NCBI GenBank assembly: GCA_003600225.1
Contig: QZFT01000062.1
Span: forward strand, 1-46,024
Length of the DNA: 46,024 nucleotides
DNA from: Pseudonocardiaceae bacterium YIM PH 21723
GTDB lineage: Bacteria; Actinomycetota; Actinomycetes; Mycobacteriales; Pseudonocardiaceae
Direction: 5' to 3'
This document shows, piece by piece, positions 24,581 to 32,524 of this stretch; position 1 is the stretch's first letter; the number at the start of each line of letters is the position of its first letter. The notes under the pieces are model-generated. The model did not search any database, was not told the origin of the DNA, and worked only from the letters and a program-made list of their open reading frames with translations. The translations under genes and the position numbers were made by a program.

Positions 24581-25276
24581 TCAGCTGTCGTGTTCGGTCA
24601 GCGCCGTCTTGACCGCGTGCACGCTCTGCCGAACGGCGTCCCGCAACGAGGTGGGCGGCACCACGCGAGGCTCCCCCGGCGAGGTACGCAGGCTGTCCAG
24701 GATCGTGTTCATCACCGTGCCCACGTCGGCGCTCGCCTTGCGCGGATCGTCGGAGGTGGCGATGACGGTGGCCGCGGAGGACAGGCCGCCGTAGAACACG
24801 TCCACCATCGCCTGCACCGGCAGCGGCCGGAGTTCGCCGGTCTCCACCAGCGTCATGATCAGTTCCTGGATGATGCCGTAGCTGTAGTGCTTCTCGGCCT
24901 CACGCCAGCGCTCCCAGCCCATGACGACCGGGGCCTCGTGCACGACGATGCGCTGATAGGTCGGCTCCAGACAGACGCGCAGGAATGTCTTGATTCCGCG
25001 CTGCACGATCTCCCAGGGCTCGCCCGGGTCCTCGGCGACCTTGGCGAGTTTGGCCACCACACCCGATTCGACCTGGTCGAAAGCGGCCTCGAAAAGCGCC
25101 TGCTTTCCGCCGAAGTGGTGATACAGCGCACCTTTGGTCACTCGTGCCCGTTGCGCCACCTCATCCAAGGACGTGCTGGAGTAACCCCTTCGGGTGAACA
25201 GCTCGACTGCGCTGTCTACCAGGGCTTTTCGGGTGGACTCGCTGTATTCGAGTCGGCGCGGGCGACCTGTAGCCAT
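24581..25276 (-). CDS. TetR family regulator
   Basis: A 231-residue repressor. The helix-turn-helix (about 15-60) includes TRRGYSSTSLDEVAQRARVTKGALYHHFGGK. The C-terminal domain has APVVMGWERWREAE, common in actinobacterial TetR proteins of unknown ligand. ATG 25276 is seven bases after TATTGT (minus strand, 25284-25289), so the transcript is probably leaderless; the frame extends upstream but through operators. It is divergent from the gene at 25416, and the CATACC-type palindromes between them suggest it controls both. Confidence 0.9.
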   Translation of the reverse strand: MATGRPRRLEYSESTRKALVDSAVELFTRRGYSSTSLDEVAQRARVTKGALYHHFGGKQALFEAAFDQVESGVVAKLAKVAEDPGEPWEIVQRGIKTFLRVCLEPTYQRIVVHEAPVVMGWERWREAEKHYSYGIIQELIMTLVETGELRPLPVQAMVDVFYGGLSSAATVIATSDDPRKASADVGTVMNTILDSLRTSPGEPRVVPPTSLRDAVRQSVHAVKTALTEHDS

Positions 25277-25292
25277 ACTCACAACAATACGG

Positions 25293-25347
25293 CATACCGA
25301 CGGTACGTACCGGTGGTATGTTGTTTGCATGGCATACCGACGGTATG
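25293..25347. promoter_or_regulatory. repeated TetR operators
   Basis: CATACCGACGGTATG (25333-25347) is a perfect palindrome around one base. CATACCGACGGTAC (25293-25306) abuts its near-complement GTACCGGTGGTATG (25307-25320). The two sites are 40 bp apart, on one face region between the divergent starts. Confidence 0.75.
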
Positions 25348-25415
25348 GCCCAAACCCGCAGTACAAGAAATGTGCTGCCGGCCACTGACCGCGGTGCCCT
25401 ACAAGGAGGAACGCC

Positions 25416-25904
25416 ATGAGCTGGAACGACTACTACGAGCGGCGGTCGATCACCCAGGCCATCCTGCGTCACGCCCGCCGCAACCCGCAGGCCGCGCTGG
25501 CCTTCGAGGAGATCGACGGCGCGGCCGACGAGTTCGCCGACCGCGATGAGCTGCTCCGATTCCTGCACTACAAGTGGATGCAGCAGCTGACCGGCCGCGT
25601 CGGCGTGGCCCTGGAGAGCGCCCAGGCGGGCGACCTGGACAAGTCGCAGGCGGTGGCTCAGGCCTGGCGCGCGCTGGCCAAGGACAACGAGACCCTGCGC
25701 CGGGTGCTGGACGAGAACCGCACCGACGGCACGGTGGACGCCTTCGCGCGTGAGCAGCGGATGCTGGCGATGAGCGCCGGGCTGGTCGAGCCGACCGACT
25801 CCATCGAGGAGTGCAACCGCATCGGCGCCGCGTTCGTCGAAATGATCCGCATGCCCAACCTGCTGGTGCCGACCGAGACCGTGGGCTTGCCTCAGAACGC
25901 CTGA
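25416..25904 (+). CDS. conserved-looking protein of unknown function, likely TetR target
   Basis: A 162-residue soluble, mostly helical protein with no signal peptide or membrane segment; I recognise no domain. It is rich in charged residues (NDYYERRSITQAILRHARRN; ELLRFLHYKWMQQLTGRVG). AAGGAGGAA six bases before the ATG is a near-perfect ribosome site, so strong translation is expected once the TetR repressor leaves the operators upstream. It is followed after 52 bases by an SDR gene which may share its transcript. It may be a ferritin-like or helical-bundle enzyme, but no metal-binding pattern is certain. Confidence 0.8.
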   Translation: MSWNDYYERRSITQAILRHARRNPQAALAFEEIDGAADEFADRDELLRFLHYKWMQQLTGRVGVALESAQAGDLDKSQAVAQAWRALAKDNETLRRVLDENRTDGTVDAFAREQRMLAMSAGLVEPTDSIEECNRIGAAFVEMIRMPNLLVPTETVGLPQNA

Positions 25905-25956
25905 ACCGTTACAAACTCGCTAAGCGGATTGCTACTAGCGAGTAGGAAACGAGCTC

Positions 25957-26889
25957 ATGGCGAAGTGGACGGCGGCCGACATGCCGACGCAGGTCGGCCG
26001 CAAGGTGTTGATCACTGGGGCTAACTCGGGCTTGGGTAGACAGTCCGCACTGGACCTGGCGAAGGCCGGGGCACAGGTCATCCTGGCCTGCCGGTCGCTG
26101 GACAAGGCCCAGCCCGTCGTCGACGAGATCGCGAGGTCCGGCGGTTCCGCACAGCTCCTGCAGCTGGACCTCTCCGACCTCTCCTCCGTCCGGAAGGCCG
26201 CGGACGAGATCAAGTCCGCCCACCCGGACGGCATCGACGTGCTCGTCAACAACGCGGGTGTCATGTACCCGCCGAAGTCCAGGACCGCACAGGGATTCGA
26301 GCTGCAGTTCGGCACGAACCATCTGGGCCACGCGGCGCTCACCTGGTTGCTGCTTCCCGTCCTGCGGCAGCGTCAGGGCGCCCGGGTCGTCACCCTGTCC
26401 TCGATCGCGGCCAACCAGCCGGGCTTCGACATCGATGACCTCAACTTCGAGCGGCGCGGCTACAACCCGTACTTCGCGTACAACACATCCAAGCTGAGCA
26501 ACCTGATCTTCGCGGTGGAGCTGGACCGCCGGCTGCGCGCCGCGGGCGACTCGGTGATCAGCGTGGCCGCGCACCCGGGCATGACCGATACTCCGCTGTT
26601 CTCCACCGGTGTGAGCATGGAGGGGCAGAACAAGATCTTCGCCGCCGTGACCACCTACGGCGCCAAGCTGGTCACCCAGCCCGTGTCCCGCGGTGCGCTG
26701 CCGCAGCTCTACGCGGCCAGCGCCCCGGGCGTGCAGGGCGGCCAGTACTTCGGCCCGGATGGCATCCGGGAGATCCGCGGCTACCCCAAGTTGACAAAGC
26801 CGCGTGGAACCGCACTTAAGCCGGACATTGGTCGGCGTTTGTGGGAGATCACCGCCGAATTGACGGGTGTGACCCCCGACCCGGAATAG
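25957..26889 (+). CDS. short-chain dehydrogenase/reductase
   Basis: A 310-residue NAD(P)-dependent oxidoreductase of the retinol-dehydrogenase/WWOX-like group. TGANSGLG (19-26) binds the cofactor, [10 protein letters not shown] follows strand 4, TLSSIAAN carries the catalytic Ser and YNTSKLSN the Tyr and Lys. [12 protein letters not shown] is the usual region after the active site. The substrate cannot be told. AGGAAACGAG precedes the ATG. It ends 30 bases before lipA, whose own promoter hexamer lies in the gap. Confidence 0.9.
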   Translation: MAKWTAADMPTQVGRKVLITGANSGLGRQSALDLAKAGAQVILACRSLDKAQPVVDEIARSGGSAQLLQLDLSDLSSVRKAADEIKSAHPDGIDVLVNNAGVMYPPKSRTAQGFELQFGTNHLGHAALTWLLLPVLRQRQGARVVTLSSIAANQPGFDIDDLNFERRGYNPYFAYNTSKLSNLIFAVELDRRLRAAGDSVISVAAHPGMTDTPLFSTGVSMEGQNKIFAAVTTYGAKLVTQPVSRGALPQLYAASAPGVQGGQYFGPDGIREIRGYPKLTKPRGTALKPDIGRRLWEITAELTGVTPDPE

Positions 26890-26918
26890 AACCGTCAGTC
26901 GGCGCGTACAGTAGTGGC

Positions 26919-27923
26919 GTGACGATTGCCCCTGAAGGCCGAAAGATGTTGCGCCTGGAAGTGCGCAACGCACAGACGCCTATCGAGAAGAAGCCCTCGT
27001 GGATCAAGACCCGGGCCAAGATGGGTCCGGAGTTCCGGGAGCTCAAGGGGCTGGTCAAACGCGAAGGCCTGCACACGGTCTGCGAAGAGGCCGGTTGCCC
27101 CAACATCTACGAGTGCTGGGAAGACCGCGAGGCCACCTTCCTGATCGGCGGCGAGCAGTGCACGCGTCGCTGCGACTTCTGCCAGATCGACACGGGTAAG
27201 CCGTCGGATCTGGACCGCGACGAGCCGCGCCGGGTCGCGGAGTCGGTGCAGGCCATGGGCCTGCGCTACTCCACGGTCACCGGCGTGGCCCGCGACGACC
27301 TGCCCGACGGTGGCGCCTGGCTGTACGCGGAGACGGTCAACCAGATCCACACGCTCAACCCGGGTACCGGTGTCGAGCTGCTGATCCCGGACTTCAACGC
27401 GGTGCCGGAGCAGCTGGCCGAGGTCTTCGAGTCCCGGCCCGAGGTCCTCGCGCACAACGTGGAGACGGTGCCGCGGATCTTCAAGCGGATCCGCCCCGCG
27501 TTCCGCTACGAGCGGTCCCTCGAGGTCATCACCCGTGCCCGCGAGTTCGGCCTGGTCACCAAGTCGAACCTGATCCTGGGCATGGGCGAGACCCCGGAAG
27601 AGGTCACCGAGGCGCTGCAGGACCTGCACAACGCCGGCTGCGAGATCATCACGATCACCCAGTACCTGCGCCCCGGACCCCGGTTCCACCCGGTCGAGCG
27701 CTGGGTGAAGCCGGAGGAGTTCGTCGCGCACTCCAAGGACGCCGAGGAGATGGGTTTCTCCGGTGTCATGGCCGGTCCGCTGGTCCGCTCCTCCTACCGC
27801 GCCGGTCGCCTGTACGCGCAGGCCCTGACCAAGCGTGGCGAGCAGCTGCCGGAGAACCTGGCCCACCTGACCAAGGAACAGCCGGCCGCGCAGGAAGCCA
27901 GCTCGCTGCTGGCCCCGCGCTGA
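26919..27923 (+). CDS. lipA: lipoyl synthase
   Basis: A 334-residue radical SAM enzyme that inserts two sulphurs into octanoylated lipoyl domains. The auxiliary cluster cysteines are in [12 protein letters not shown] (55-66) and the radical SAM motif in CTRRCDFC (81-88); the C-terminal RSSYRAG serine ligand of the auxiliary cluster is present. GTG 26919 (reading [17 protein letters not shown]) matches the actinobacterial N-terminus and lies six bases after TACAGT, implying a leaderless transcript. It completes the lipoate route with lipB 3 kb upstream. Confidence 0.97.
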   Translation: MTIAPEGRKMLRLEVRNAQTPIEKKPSWIKTRAKMGPEFRELKGLVKREGLHTVCEEAGCPNIYECWEDREATFLIGGEQCTRRCDFCQIDTGKPSDLDRDEPRRVAESVQAMGLRYSTVTGVARDDLPDGGAWLYAETVNQIHTLNPGTGVELLIPDFNAVPEQLAEVFESRPEVLAHNVETVPRIFKRIRPAFRYERSLEVITRAREFGLVTKSNLILGMGETPEEVTEALQDLHNAGCEIITITQYLRPGPRFHPVERWVKPEEFVAHSKDAEEMGFSGVMAGPLVRSSYRAGRLYAQALTKRGEQLPENLAHLTKEQPAAQEASSLLAPR

Positions 27924-27940
27924 CCCACAGCCCCACCCGA

Positions 27941-27977
27941 CGCCCGTTGTTCCCTCTTCAAGACGGAACAACGGGCG
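27941..27977 (+). terminator. lipA terminator
   Basis: CGCCCGTTGTTCC (27941-27953) pairs exactly with GGAACAACGGGCG (27965-27977); TTGTTGTCT follows. The loop carries CTCTTCAAGAC, the core word of the GTCTTCAAGAC repeat. Confidence 0.85.
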
Positions 27978-28013
27978 TTGTTGTCTCCTCAAGGCCCGAC
28001 AATCGCGGTTCAT

Positions 28014-28060
28014 CCGTCTTCAAGACCGCAGAACCCAGGATTCATCGGTCTCGAAGACGG
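28014..28060. repeat. GTCTTCAAGAC hairpin element, copy 2
   Basis: CCGTCTTCAAGACCG (28014-28028) and CGGTCTCGAAGACGG (28046-28060) are each near-palindromic and pair with each other with one mismatch, the same plan as 3005-3051. The remaining 233 bases to the ANTAR gene show only a weak GTAGCC/GGCTAC hairpin near 28184. Confidence 0.7.
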
Positions 28061-28293
28061 ATCAACCCCCGAAACGTCGGCCCGGCGGAGTAGCGTGGGA
28101 AGCGGGGGCGGCGGCCCGAGGTCCGATCCGGAAACGATCCGGCCTCGCGCGGCGATCATCATCCGGAGCCCCTTACGGCGGTAGCCTCCTTCGACCGGGC
28201 TACCGGTTCCCTGCGGCTGACCCCCGCGGCCTAGCGTCAGGATCGCCGACATGTCACCCGCTCCCGTGCAGCACCGCACCGGGCGTTGATCCG

Positions 28294-29013
28294 ATGGATC
28301 AGGCAGCCAGGGTGTGGGAGGCGATCCGGGAGATCGCCGCAGCCGAACAGTCACCCGTGACCCTGCGCCACATGTGCCTCGCCTGTGAGAGCACCGTGCG
28401 CGCGGGCAGTGTCGGCCTGTACCTGGCGAGCGAGTTCGAACTCCCCGATCCGCTGTTCGCCACCTCGCCGTTCAGCGAGAAGATCCTGGAGCTGCACGCG
28501 ACCCTGGGCGAAGGCCCGAGCGCGGCTGCCTTCGAGCAGGACTGGCCGATACTGGTCTCGGACATCTCGGACCCGGCCTACGAGCGCCGCTGGCCGGCGT
28601 TCTGCACCGAGGCCGCCGGGCTCGGACTGGTCTCCATCTTCACGTTCCCCCTCGCGCTGGGCGCCATCACGGTGGGCGCGCTGGAGATCCACAGCGACCG
28701 GCGGCAGAGCCTGCACGGCGCCCAGCTCGCCGAGGCCAGGACCTTCGCCGAAGCGGCGCTGGTACTCGTCTGCGACTACCTGGCGGGCATCAGCTCGGTC
28801 GCCGGCGACGACTTCTCCAGCCGGCTGGTGGAGATCCGGTGGGCCGAGGTGCACCAGGCCACCGGCATGATCGCCGCGCAGCTGGACATCGCCCTGGACG
28901 AGGCGTTTCTCCGGTTGCGGGCGCATTCGTACGCCACCGGCCGCAGCCTGATCGACGTGTCGGGGGACATCATTAACGACCGGCTCCGACTGACCCTGGA
29001 CGGCGGATCGTGA
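28294..29013 (+). CDS. GAF-ANTAR domain protein A
   Basis: A 239-residue protein with an N-terminal GAF sensor domain (about 10-155; GEGPSAAAFEQDWPILVSDI is characteristic of ANTAR-linked GAFs) and a C-terminal ANTAR domain (about 180-230; IRWAEVHQATGMIAAQLDIALDEAFLRLRAH). ANTAR proteins bind paired RNA hairpins and prevent transcription termination. The target cannot be identified here. No clear ribosome site precedes ATG 28294. It overlaps the next GAF-ANTAR gene by four bases, so the two probably act together or form a heterodimer. Confidence 0.88.
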   Translation: MDQAARVWEAIREIAAAEQSPVTLRHMCLACESTVRAGSVGLYLASEFELPDPLFATSPFSEKILELHATLGEGPSAAAFEQDWPILVSDISDPAYERRWPAFCTEAAGLGLVSIFTFPLALGAITVGALEIHSDRRQSLHGAQLAEARTFAEAALVLVCDYLAGISSVAGDDFSSRLVEIRWAEVHQATGMIAAQLDIALDEAFLRLRAHSYATGRSLIDVSGDIINDRLRLTLDGGS

Positions 29014-29771
29014 GCGAACAGGACAATCCCTTCATTAAGCAGGTGGTAACGGTGTTGGATCGACGGGTCGCTAATGCCTTCGTTGAACTCGCGGACACGC
29101 TTGTGTCGGGTTTCGACACCATGGATTTCCTCCACAGCCTCACTCAGCGATGCGTCGAGCTGCTGGAGGCCACCGCGGTGGGCATCCTGGCCGTGGACCA
29201 GTACGGCACGCTGAATCTGCTGGCCGCGTCCTCGGAGCAGGTGCGGCTGCTGGAGCTGCTCCAGCTGCAGAACGAACACGGTCCCTGCCTGGACGCGTTC
29301 CACACGGGAGCGCCGGCGGTGAGCGCCGATCTCGACACGGAGACCCGCTGGCCGCGGTTCACCGAGGCGGCGATCGCGCAGGGGTTCCACTCGGTGCAGG
29401 CGGTTCCGATGCGGTTGCGGCATCAGGTCATCGGCGCGATGAACCTGTTCATGACCAAGCCGGGCGGCCTGACCGAGGAGAGCGTCGCGGTGGCGCAGTC
29501 CTTCGCCGATGTGGCCACGATCAGCATCATCCAGGTCCGGGCACTCCGGGAGAGCGAGCTGCTGGCCGAGCAGCTGCAAAGCGCGTTGAACAGCCGCATC
29601 GTGATCGAGCAGGCCAAGGGGATGCTCGCCGTCCAGCGTGGCACGAACCCGTCGGGCGCCTTCGAACTGATGCGGGAGTACTCGCGGCAGACCAGGACTC
29701 CGTTGTCCACGGTGGCCCAGCTGGTGATCCAGCGGTCCAGCGAGGTCGCCGCGCTGACGGCTCGGCGCTAG
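29010..29771 (+). CDS. GAF-ANTAR domain protein B
   Basis: A 253-residue paralogue of the preceding protein. The GAF domain (about 30-175) has LQNEHGPCLDAFHTGAP, VQAVPMRLRHQVIGAMNLF; the ANTAR domain (about 190-245) has LNSRIVIEQAKGMLAVQR, the canonical AKGML motif, better kept than in protein A. The GTG start overlaps the upstream stop (GTGA). It converges with the PAP2 gene, overlapping by three bases. Its RNA target is unknown. Confidence 0.9.
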   Translation: MSEQDNPFIKQVVTVLDRRVANAFVELADTLVSGFDTMDFLHSLTQRCVELLEATAVGILAVDQYGTLNLLAASSEQVRLLELLQLQNEHGPCLDAFHTGAPAVSADLDTETRWPRFTEAAIAQGFHSVQAVPMRLRHQVIGAMNLFMTKPGGLTEESVAVAQSFADVATISIIQVRALRESELLAEQLQSALNSRIVIEQAKGMLAVQRGTNPSGAFELMREYSRQTRTPLSTVAQLVIQRSSEVAALTARR

Positions 29772-30520
29772 CGGCGGGCGGTGACCAGCAGCAGCACGGC
29801 GCATCCCCAGGCCGCGGCGGCGAAGACGAGCGGGCCGGTGAGCCAGTCCTCGCGCAGGGCGGCGGGCACCGCGCCCAGCACCGCGAGCCCCAGCGTGGGC
29901 AGCACCGGTATCCCGCGCCTGGCCGGCAGCAGGGTCATGCCTAGGCTGAACACCGCGCAGACCAGCAGGGTCGCCCCGAGGACATCGCTCGGCCGATGCC
30001 AGCACAGGGCCTGGACCCCGGCGGCGGTGATGGCGAGCCAGGGCGCGCCGACCACCACGACATAGGGCCGGACGCGGTCCGCGGCCACCAGGAACGCGCC
30101 CAGCACGAGTGCGGCGGCGATCGCCACGTGTCCGCTGGGGAAGCTCGTCGCGACCAGGTTCTGCTCGGCGTCGACCAGGCCCGGCCGGGGCAGCACGTAC
30201 TTCGCCAGGACCTCCACCGCGCCGATCGACAGGACGACGCAGCCCAGCGAGACCCCGCCGGCCCGCCACTGGCGGCGTACCGCGGCGACCACCGCGATGC
30301 CCACGAGACCCACACCGATGGTCAGGAACTCCGCACTCAGCGGCGGCACGCCGATCGAGTCGTTCAGCGCATAGATGTACGCCTGATCCTGATAGCCCCT
30401 GATCAGCGAGTTCTCCGTGCGCTGCCCCCACGGTGTCCAGACCGCGATCAGATACACCGCGACGAACGCGCCACACAGGATCCCGGCGCGAAGTACCTGT
30501 TTCCCCACGGGCCGCACCAT
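29768..30520 (-). CDS. PAP2 superfamily membrane phosphatase
   Basis: A 250-residue integral membrane phosphatase. The three PAP2 motifs are in order: KYVLPRP (about 107-113), FPSGH (about 127-131) and, in altered form, CWHRPSD (about 173), in which His and Asp are kept though the usual SRXXXXXH spacing is lost. Six membrane segments are apparent. Substrates in this family are lipid phosphates such as phosphatidic acid or undecaprenyl pyrophosphate. Unlike the protein at 22517, motifs 1 and 2 are intact. Confidence 0.85.
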   Translation of the reverse strand: MVRPVGKQVLRAGILCGAFVAVYLIAVWTPWGQRTENSLIRGYQDQAYIYALNDSIGVPPLSAEFLTIGVGLVGIAVVAAVRRQWRAGGVSLGCVVLSIGAVEVLAKYVLPRPGLVDAEQNLVATSFPSGHVAIAAALVLGAFLVAADRVRPYVVVVGAPWLAITAAGVQALCWHRPSDVLGATLLVCAVFSLGMTLLPARRGIPVLPTLGLAVLGAVPAALREDWLTGPLVFAAAAWGCAVLLLVTARR

Positions 30521-30554
30521 ATATCGACAGCCGACACATCAATGCGGCGCGTGA

Positions 30555-30947
30555 TCAAGCCGTTGCCGGGCCACACGCTCGCAGCCGGAGCGCGCCCAGC
30601 CGCAGGCCGCGGTGGGCGCCTAACCGGTTCACCGCGTCCAATGTGTAGGCACTGCACGACACCGTTTCCGGGCATTCACCGGTGAACCGGGTGAGCAGCC
30701 GTTGGTAGCCGCGGATGCCGGACACCGCGATCAGCGTGCCCAGCCGGCCACGCAGCACCCGGGAGGCCAGCAGCAACGCGTCGGAGGGCCGCAGCCGGAA
30801 GAACGAGGCGCCCGAGGCGTCGCCGGAGTTGCCGCCACTGCCGGAGGTGGAGCTGTCGCACCAGCGGCCACGGGTGTAGCGGTCTCCCCCGCTGTCCTTG
30901 CGCGCGGCCCTCATCGCCTTGCGCCAGTCCTCGTTCTTCTTCGCCAT
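30555..30947 (-). CDS. YidD-like membrane protein insertion factor, copy 1
   Basis: A 130-residue protein. The C-terminal 60 residues match YidD: IRGYQRLLTRFTGECPETV, then CSAYTLDAVNRLGAHRG and LRLGALRLRAC, with the amphipathic helix and cysteines of the family. YidD helps YidC insert membrane proteins. Here a basic N-terminal part (MAKKNEDWRKAMRAARKD) and a Ser/Gly-rich linker precede it, making it about twice the usual 70-85 residues. A second YidD gene lies directly upstream. Ribosome site GGGGGGACGG. True yidD normally sits near rpmH-rnpA-yidC, so these copies are accessory. Confidence 0.82.
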   Translation of the reverse strand: MAKKNEDWRKAMRAARKDSGGDRYTRGRWCDSSTSGSGGNSGDASGASFFRLRPSDALLLASRVLRGRLGTLIAVSGIRGYQRLLTRFTGECPETVSCSAYTLDAVNRLGAHRGLRLGALRLRACGPATA

Positions 30948-31036
30948 TGTCCGTCCCCCCGGTCCCGTGGCTGGAGTCCTCAGTGAAGCCCGGGGAGGTC
31001 ACCGGCACACCACGTTTCGGCGACGGGTTCGGCCGA

Positions 31037-31417
31037 TCAGCCGCAGGCGCGGACCCGTGCCGCGCCGAGCCGCAGGCCCCGCCGGGCACCGAACCGGTGA
31101 ACGGCGTCCAGGGTGTATCGGCTACAGGAGACCGGCTGCGGACACACGGGCGTGAACCGGGCGAGCAGGCGCCGGTAGAACCGGAGGCCGAGCACGGTCA
31201 GCGGTCGCCCTGGCGCCACCCGGGAGACCAGCAGCAACACCGTCGAGGGGCGCAGCGTGAACTGGTTGTATCCACCGGAGCCCTCACCGGGCACGGTCCA
31301 GTTCCTGCTGGGCGAGCGGCCGCCGGACATCCGGTCGCACATACCGGGTTTGCGGATGTCGTCCGCGTCGCGCCGCGCGCCGTCCATGGCCTTGCGCCAG
31401 TCGTCCCGTTTCGCCAT
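31037..31417 (-). CDS. YidD-like membrane protein insertion factor, copy 2
   Basis: A 126-residue paralogue of the gene at 30555. MAKRDDWRKAMDGARRD at the start and LRFYRRLLARFTPVCPQPVSCSRYTLDAVHRFGARRG near the end show shared ancestry over the full length; the linker differs. ATG 31417 is chosen over TTG 31426 because AGGG lies nine bases upstream and it aligns with the sister protein. The 89-base gap to copy 1 has no terminator, so both may be on one transcript. Confidence 0.82.
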   Translation of the reverse strand: MAKRDDWRKAMDGARRDADDIRKPGMCDRMSGGRSPSRNWTVPGEGSGGYNQFTLRPSTVLLLVSRVAPGRPLTVLGLRFYRRLLARFTPVCPQPVSCSRYTLDAVHRFGARRGLRLGAARVRACG

Positions 31418-31488
31418 ATCGATCAACCCTAGGTCACGACTTGACGGTCTGCATCACACCAAAAAGGCAAGGCCTTAAACTATCGGGT

Positions 31489-32220
31489 ATGGCGGCGAAG
31501 CAGGACAAGGAAGCGAAGAAAGAGGCAGCCCGCGCGCGGAAGGCCGAATCCAAGGCCAAGCGCAGGCAACTCTGGGAAGCATTCAAGATGCAGCGGCGGG
31601 AGGACCCGGCGCTCATCCCCTGGATGCTGGCCGCGTTCCTGGTCGCCCCGGCCATCGCGATGGGCATCGGCTTCTTCTTCGGCCACCCGTACCTGTTCCT
31701 GCTCGGCGGCATCCCGTTCGGCGCGCTGCTGGCGATGATCGTCTTCGGTCGCCGGGTGCAGAAGAACGTGTACAGCAAGGCGGACGGTCAGCCCGGTGCC
31801 GCCGGCTGGGCACTGGACAACCTGCGGGGCAGCTGGCGGGTCACCCAGGCCGTCGCGGGTACCACCCAGCTCGACGCCATCCACCGGGTCATCGGCCGCC
31901 CCGGTGTCATCCTGGTCGGCGAAGGTGCCGCCCACCGGGTGAAGAACCTCCTCGCCCAGGAGAAGAAGCGCATCTCCCGGCTGATCGGCGACACCCCGAT
32001 CTACGACGTCATCGTCGGCAACGAAGACGGTCAGGTCTCCCTCTCCAAGCTGCAGCGCCACATGTCCAAGCTGCCGCGGAACATCTCCGGCAAGCAGATG
32101 GACACCCTGGAGAGCAAGCTGGCCGCGATCGCGAGCCGCGGCGGTGCCGCGATGCCGAAGGGTCCGCTGCCGGCGGGCGCCAAGATGCGCAGCGTGCAGC
32201 GGGCCGTTAAGCGTCGCTAG
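31489..32220 (+). CDS. DUF4191 family membrane protein
   Basis: A 243-residue protein with a highly charged N-terminus (KQDKEAKKEAARARKAE), two membrane segments (about 39-85; LIPWMLAAFLVAPAIAMGIG, FLLGGIPFGALLAMIVF) and a cytoplasmic domain of about 150 residues with VGEGAAHRVKNLLAQEKKR. It corresponds to Rv2219, always found near lipA in actinobacteria. Function unknown. TAAACT lies exactly seven bases before ATG 31489, indicating a leaderless start and ruling out the longer frame from 31441. Confidence 0.92.
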   Translation: MAAKQDKEAKKEAARARKAESKAKRRQLWEAFKMQRREDPALIPWMLAAFLVAPAIAMGIGFFFGHPYLFLLGGIPFGALLAMIVFGRRVQKNVYSKADGQPGAAGWALDNLRGSWRVTQAVAGTTQLDAIHRVIGRPGVILVGEGAAHRVKNLLAQEKKRISRLIGDTPIYDVIVGNEDGQVSLSKLQRHMSKLPRNISGKQMDTLESKLAAIASRGGAAMPKGPLPAGAKMRSVQRAVKRR

Positions 32221-32232
32221 GCCTTTTCGGAG

Positions 32233-32270
32233 AACGCCTCCTCGCACCTGGTGCGTGGGGGCGTTTTTTG
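32233..32270 (+). terminator. DUF4191 gene terminator
   Basis: AACGCCTCC..CGCAC and GTGCG..GGGGGCGTT form a stem of about 14 bp (32233-32265), followed by TTTTTTG. A textbook intrinsic terminator, 12 bases after the stop. Confidence 0.92.
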
Positions 32271-32345
32271 TTTGGCGAAAGAGGGCTTTGGAGGGAAGAC
32301 GGGTTGTTGGTGGGGTCTTTCCTGCCTTCGTGTTGGGTGGGGGCA
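32270..32345 (-). repeat. dispersed repeat, copy 2
   Basis: Reverse-complement copy of 241-316, sharing TCCTGCCTTCGTGTTGGGTG and the GGCGAAAGAG/GCTTTGGAGGG words. It lies between the DUF4191 terminator and the DUF222/HNH gene. Confidence 0.8.
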
Positions 32346-32382
32346 CGCCTGACTCTTCGTTCGGGTTCTTTTGCTGTGAGTT

Positions 32383-32437
32383 CCGAAGTTGACGATGTTC
32401 GCGGCGAGGAACGAGCCCCGAACATCGTCAACTTCGG
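32383..32437. repeat. GTTGACGATGTTC inverted repeat, copy 2
   Basis: Perfect 19-bp arms CCGAAGTTGACGATGTTCG (32383-32401) and complement (32419-32437) around a 17-base loop. It is the better-kept copy of the element at 3112-3163 and lies about 90 bases before the HNH gene. Confidence 0.8.
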
Positions 32438-32524
32438 GGCACTTGATGGGCCCTTCGCTGGGAGCGAACCAGCATCACCCGATAGGAATTGGCTAACGAT
32501 CTTCACCGTCGGCATGATGAACAC

